Source: Papaver somniferum (taxonomy: Eukaryota; Streptophyta; Magnoliopsida; Ranunculales; Papaveraceae). From it: DNA of 64,000 bases. Both the position numbers and the translations under genes were made by a program. This document shows, piece after piece, positions 59,291-64,000 of this stretch. Positions within the stretch are counted from its first letter, which is position 1; each line of letters opens with the position of its first letter. The notes under the pieces are model-generated. The model saw nothing but the letters and a program-made list of their open reading frames with translations, was not told the origin of the DNA and made no database searches. The stretch is taken from NCBI RefSeq assembly GCF_003573695.1, contig NC_039367.1:31520442-31584441 (forward strand), in the 5' to 3' direction.

Positions 59291-59449
59291 TCTGCAATAC
59301 TTTAAACTAATAAACTTTGATTAATATTAAAAGGTACTTCAAATCCATATTGTTTTGTCATCCATAAACAAGTTCATACCTAAAAGCAGTTGAAACAAAA
59401 GACAAGAAAGGATCACAGATCCAACAAAAAAGCAAAACAGACACACACA

Positions 59450-62255
59450 TTACTTCTTCTTTGCATTCTTTCTCTGCTTTCCCTTAGCCTGTGTAACAGT
59501 AGCAATATTCTGAGCCACATATCCAATACCAGCAAAAGCTTGACTGAAACTTTGTGTGTTACTAGGCCCTACAGATGCAGATCTTTGATTGTTTGGTACT
59601 GAAGGTGGTTTTCCATGAGAGGATGTTCTTGTAGAAGACTCACCAACATATGATGCTTTTCCTTGCTTCTTTGCTTTGCCCCTTGCAGTGCTAGTTTCAG
59701 CTCCATCTGAGTTTGTGAAAGTGAAGTTTGTAGCATCACAATCAGTTCTTGGTCTATAGCCAGTTTGATTCTTACCAACATCACCACCTTTACAAGTTCT
59801 CTTGTTGTGACCTTCTGTAGATCCACACTGAGTACACTTCCTTTTCTTCTTCTCAGTTTGAGGTTCATCATAACTTCTTCTCCTCTTTGAATGAGGTCTG
59901 TCAGGATTTCTTTGGCTGGGAGGGTGTAGTATCTTGTTTTCCATTGGTGGCTGCAACAAGAAACAGAGAAAAGAAAAGTTCAGAGTAGAAAGAAGAGATG
60001 GGAACTGATGAAACCCTAAAGTGCTTTTAAATAGAAAATAAAGTTAAAGTTTAAAGTAAATGCAAAACAATCCATAAAGTATAGAATAGTACCTCTGGAT
60101 AGTCAGAAATGTCTTCCAATGGAAAAACTTTTGGAGCATATGTGGTCATATAATAATACACTGAATAGTAAGGAGTGCAATACCTGACAAAACAAATGTA
60201 AATAAAATTGTTAGAATCTTCCCTTTAATGTTTGCTGGTACATTAATGCACAAGTAAAAGAGAAATAAAAAAATGTAAATGCCACGATAAATGCTAAGAT
60301 CAAGACATAATACATACTCATCCCAATTTGGTGAGATTGTCTTCAATGCAGACACATCATGTTGACAGGGAATCCTCTAAACTGCCACTACAAACAAGTG
60401 CACTTCTTCTCTATAAAATTCACTGTGAATATTTTTCTGGTGGACCTGTTGGTGACCAAATAAACCTCCCCAACCACACTAACTTGAACATGAAATTTTT
60501 CACTAATGACAAGCATTTTTTTGATAAGGTCCTTAGCTTTAGGAACCAAATCTCCAGATTTCCACTTTGTACATTGTTACCTTCTCTTTGTAAGCATTTT
60601 CATCACCAACTCACCATAGAACATTCCAAGAATAACTATAGGTTTATCTCTCAGTTCAGTAGCCATTGAATTAAAAGATTCAGAAAAATTGTTATTGAGA
60701 TGCTCACAACAACTAATGGGATCAAAAAAAGCCCTAGCCCAATTACGGTGACCTTGTTTCATAAGATACTCTGCAGCTTTAGAATTTTCTTCGTACATAG
60801 CAATCATGTGTTCCTACATTACCCATTTGTAAGTTAGTATGTATTTAAATTACTCTAGAAATGTAGTACAAGCAAATTTAAAAGAAACAAACCTCAAAAT
60901 GCTTTATCTTGTAGGCTTTGGAAGCATTCCACATTGAGATGTGCAATGTGGGGGACTTATAAGTTTTCTTGAAATTCTTGTAATTGTTCCTGCAATATAA
61001 TTCACATCCAGAAAAAATGTAAAATTAATCATTGTAAATAAAGAAGTTATTATGCAACAACAAATTTAAAAGTAAGATAATTACCTCCAACAATATATAT
61101 TGAGCATACCAGGAAACACCTCTGCAACTGCTTCCAACAAACTTTCTGCTGATCTGATATGAAAGTGACTTTTCCAGAATGATGAGCTAAGATCCCTGAT
61201 GCCAAATCTTTGAGGAATATTAACCAGTTTTCTTTGGTTTCACTTCTAGCCACTCCAATACCTAGAGGCACTAATCTATTCTCACCATCAAGTGATGTTG
61301 CATCCATTAGGACACCACCCCACTTGTCAGTAAGATGGCATGCATCAAACCCTACGACACCTCTGCAAGACACATGAAAGACTTTCATTGGTGCAGCAAA
61401 TGATATTGTCATAGTCTCAAACTTGAAATCTGCATATGCAGGTTTCAACATCAGTTCTTTCACAAAAAAGAAAGAAAGTACCAATACATAATAAAGAAGA
61501 ATACAAAACTGAAATATTAAAAGAACCTACCTTTTCTTCCATATGTAAACTTGGCAACAGATCTTGGGTTAGTATTGGCCACCATTGAACAGAACTTAGG
61601 TACATCAGCATAACTTTCTTCATAATCTCCAAAACATTCCTCTAGAACCAGATTCCTAGCTTTCCATGCACAAATATAAGGAATGTTGATGTTGTGAGTA
61701 CCTGCAAAGTTTTCTTGAATAATCTTGGGCTTTGGTATGAAAGCCCCGGAATTTTCTTTCTAACTTTCAAGTACAACATCTTTTACAGTTTCTGGATCAG
61801 CACTCCTATTTCTACCTTTCTTATACCCCACACATGTGTGTTCCAAGTTAACGCTTCTAACAACAAAAGTTGACTCATTTTTTACTTTACTAGCATAAAC
61901 AAACCATTTACAGTCATATTCATCTTTAAACCTACAAAGAGACCTAACTTGCACAGAACAACTTTTTCTACATTTGAACTGCCAATTATGAATGACACAA
62001 AACTTTTTAAGATGCTTTTTAAAATGTTGCTTGTTATGAAAGGCATACTTTACCAACATCTTACTAGGGTTCACTGGTGGTATTACATCTTCTTCAGGGA
62101 ATAGATTTGGATCATCTTCCTCATCAATGTTGTTGATATCTGGTTGGTATTTGTTGTACCAATCAGGTTTGCCACTAACTTTATTAATCACTACTTCAGG
62201 GCCAACATCATCTTTATCTGGTTAAGGACTTCGGCTTATCCTTTTTGCTCTTCAT
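59450..62255 (-). pseudogene. MuDR-type MULE transposase, six exons, broken
   Basis: Inferred exons on the minus strand: 62255-61531, 61429-61085, 60990-60893, 60813-60318, 60183-60093 and 59950-59450, all with GT-AG borders. Exon 1 has the MuDR N-terminal DNA-binding domain (FKDEYDCKWFVYASK...LEHTC) and a KARNLVLEECFGDYEESYAD segment. Exon 2 has the catalytic core with D in VVGFDACHL and D in TFISDQQK; exon 4 has the E in NNNFSESFN and a SWIM finger (CTC...GFPCQH). Exon 6 has a CCHC knuckle (CTQCGSTEGHNKRTC) and a basic tail. Disabling changes: a one-base frameshift near 62218, TAG at 61762-61760, TAA at 60579-60577 and TAG inside SWIM at 60390-60388. Catalytic residues are otherwise kept, so decay is recent. 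Confidence 0.85.
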
Positions 62256-62366
62256 CTTCAAGGTTACAAAAACAAAGATATTAAAAACCTAATCTACCAA
62301 TACGAAGAACAAATCATCAATTTCAATCACTCAGACTCTTGTTTTTCTGGTTTCTTCAAACTTAGA

Positions 62367-62379
62367 GAGATATATAGAG
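62367..62379 (-). promoter_or_regulatory. TATA box of the MULE transposase gene
   Basis: CTCTATATATCTC on the minus strand, about 110 bp upstream of the transposase ATG at 62255. Confidence 0.6.
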
Positions 62380-62699
62380 AGGCGGAGAAAACCGAGTGCA
62401 AATGAAATAATGAAACCCTAACTCGTGTTTTGTTCTCATTATATCCCCTAAACACATGTTGGCTTATGCTGGTTTTAGTGTTTTACCCGTCGATTAACAT
62501 CACGCGTGTACGGTGAAAGATTAAGACATAGATAAGCTAGATTTTAGATCTTTAGCCGTCAATTGAGCTGGACGGTGGAAGATTAAATACCTCTTGCCAA
62601 TGGGTATATTTGTAATTACACCCACCTTTTTCTCATCTCGTGTGGTGAGAAATTGACTAAGTAAACAGGTTTTTACCAAGGTGGTGGGGCCAGACAGAA

Positions 62700-62792
62700 A
62701 ACCAAACGACATGGGCATTTTTTTTATTTTCAAAAAAGCGTGAGTGTTTTCTTAATTACATTTTCCCTCATGGACATTTTCTTAATTTTCCC
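62700..62792. repeat. Right terminal inverted repeat of the MULE
   Basis: Inverse of the left terminus with scattered substitutions and length differences in the T run. Confidence 0.85.
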
Positions 62793-62801
62793 AATTTAAA
62801 A

Positions 62802-63530
62802 CATATTTGGATACCCATGTCGGAATCGCGTCTCATAAATTAGTTTGTCAACATAATTTCAATATGATTTCTAAAATTTAAAATAAAAATAAAAAATGTT
62901 ACGAAGCAAAATAGTTTTACATCTAATTTCTGGGATTGTCTGCTGTTTATGGAAAAGTAGAAACAAATATGCTTGTAATATCCAAACATGCTTCTAATAT
63001 CCAAATTTTCTGGCCAGCCATTAACATTATGATTTTGTGATCGATAATATTGAACGAAACATTAGTGGTTGAAAATAATGGGTAAATAAATAAAGAATTC
63101 TAAGCCAAGATGTGTGTCCACATTTTAACCTGAATACGCTCTTGCACTCCAATTAGTAGAATCACTCACTTAATTTCAACTATTTCGTTAACTTAGTTTT
63201 TTCACGAGCTAACAAGAAAATCATGATTCTAAAGGTTGTTACGGCATTTGTTAGGGGAGGATACCAATTCATATAAAACAAAGTAATTTTAGCCGTGGAT
63301 CCTAGACTGGTATCCGCCCCTTACAGAAGCAGTATCATCCTTTATCAATCGTGCTAACAAGTGATATTACTTGGAGGTGTTATTATCCCCATTATAATCA
63401 ACCTCGCGTTTTTAGGGGCCACCTGAAAGGATTTAGGGGCCAACAATAAAACAAAAAAGGTCACCCAAAGGGAAAATGTAGCCAGCCGTTATCTCGCGTA
63501 ATTCGTAATGGCAAAATTACCCTTATATAT
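62802..63530. other. Intergenic DNA, possible start of another element
   Basis: No gene. GGGGCCA occurs twice (TTTTTAGGGGCCACCTG and GATTTAGGGGCCAACAA, 63408-63450) and may mark a transposon end continuing beyond the window. Confidence 0.35.
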
Positions 63531-63601
63531 TCGGAGGATATGATAACATTTTATCCTCCGATTTCAATCGGAAGCCAAAATATTACCCAGACTTCCGATT
63601 G
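63531..63601. repeat. Two adjacent perfect hairpins
   Basis: TCGGAGGATA (63531-63540) pairs with TATCCTCCGA (63552-63561). CAATCGGAAG (63565-63574) pairs with CTTCCGATTG (63592-63601). Loops are 11 and 17 bases. Confidence 0.7.
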
Positions 63602-63702
63602 TAGTCGGTGCAGTATTAGAATGATTTCTGTTTCATTTTTTCATTTTTGAGTTGTTAGAGTTATAAAGAAGAAGGTGAAGGAAAAAAGGGAAAACCCATT
63701 TT

Positions 63703-63924
63703 ATGACTACAAAAATGGATGGATATGAAGAAGAAGGTGAGAATCATGGCGAAGAACATAATGTTGAGGGTTCACGACCGTTTAGAGAAGACGATTTGGG
63801 GTATATGTTGAATGATCCAAACTTTTGTGGAGAGGAAAACCTAGACGACCCTTTCATGGAAGAAAATGGAGAATCGCCTGATATTGAAGCTAACGATGCA
63901 TGTAAAACACTGGTATTGTGTTAA
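63703..63924 (+). CDS. Acidic N-terminal ORF of unknown protein (partial or broken)
   Basis: 73 codons from ATG 63703 (a second ATG lies four codons on), strongly acidic: YEEEGENHGEEHNVEG, then FREDDLGYMLNDPNF and DDPFMEENGESPDIEAND, ending in TAA at 63922-63924. Such acidic leaders occur at the start of some plant transposase ORFs (CACTA, MULE/FAR1-like), but no domain is visible and the window ends 76 bases later. It may be a first exon, a truncated gene or chance. Confidence 0.35.
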   Translation: MTTKMDGYEEEGENHGEEHNVEGSRPFREDDLGYMLNDPNFCGEENLDDPFMEENGESPDIEANDACKTLVLC

Positions 63925-64000
63925 GAAACTCAAATACTCGATTTTCATGCGTTTGTGTGCTTTTGTAAACAAGAAAACCCGATTATTGCATGCACTGAAT
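63925..64000. other. Window end
   Basis: Short non-coding tail after the acidic ORF; nothing recognised. Confidence 0.4.

Larger units (their letters stand above)
58265..62792. mobile_element. MuDR-like (MULE) element with two convergent genes
   Basis: The left end GGGAGAATTAATAAAATGTC and the inverted right end GGGAAAATTAAGAAAATGTC start terminal inverted repeats that align for about 85-100 bp. Flanks TATTTAAAA (58256-58264) and AATTTAAAA (62793-62801) form a 9-bp target duplication with one mismatch, standard for Mutator. Inside are a minus-strand transposase gene (62255-59450) and a plus-strand zinc-finger gene (58704-59290) that converge, each with a TATA box near its TIR. The near-intact duplication suggests fairly recent insertion, but both genes carry disabling changes. 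Confidence 0.9.

Noticed and set aside
59569..59871. 100-codon minus-strand ORF
   Set aside because: Another frame of transposase exon 6; the frame with the CCHC knuckle and basic tail is the real one.

Overview
This is gene-poor nuclear DNA from a flowering plant, most likely a eudicot. It is AT-rich and has no long bacterial-type ORFs or operons. It carries plant Copia LTR retrotransposons (initiator-Met tRNA primer site, GGGGGAG polypurine tracts), Gypsy-type LTRs, LINE remnants, hAT/Harbinger/Mutator-type DNA transposons and plant-lineage gene relics (a UDP-glycosyltransferase and mTERF fragments). I suspect a repeat-rich basal eudicot but cannot name a species. I see no intact, confidently functional host gene.

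Layout. 1-388: 3' end of a decayed UDP-glycosyltransferase. 1.6-9.2 kb: relic exons of unknown identity, then two diverged tandem copies (about 2.6-5.8 and 6.5-9.2 kb), each with an mTERF C-terminal fragment on the minus strand; a 217-bp truncated LINE sits in one copy only, with an 18-bp target duplication. 9.5-16.3 kb: a small foldback element, then non-coding DNA that may be one large decayed transposon with subterminal palindromes. 16.7-42.8 kb: a nested transposon cluster. A Copia LTR on the minus strand is split by a plus-strand Copia element (17379-42622, TSD GTCTC on both sides). That element was itself filled by a Gypsy-type solo LTR, minus-strand pol-less Copia elements with gag and an accessory coiled-coil ORF, a hAT derivative holding a second hAT-like insertion, a Tourist-like MITE, and a tandem-repeat-rich Gypsy-like LTR. 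44-46.5 kb: a LINE relic, an LTR stub and a coiled-coil ORF remnant. 50446-56858: a structurally complete minus-strand Copia element (TSD TAAAC) with a decayed reverse transcriptase and a nested MITE. 56963-57163: a hAT-like MITE. 58265-62792: a Mutator-like (MULE) element. 63.5-64 kb: the start of another unit running off the window.

How the parts relate. The most interesting unit is the MULE. Its six-exon transposase gene (MuDR N-terminal domain, DDE domain, SWIM finger, CCHC knuckle) on the minus strand converges on a second gene on the plus strand with its own TATA box. The second gene encodes two copies of a CCHC-knuckle plus GRF-like zinc-finger unit. The layout parallels the two-gene, convergent arrangement of maize MuDR, but the second product looks unlike MURB. 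Both genes carry disabling changes here. The second most interesting feature is a pol-less Copia lineage whose gag is followed by a coiled-coil ORF, with a similar ORF in an adjacent diverged relative.
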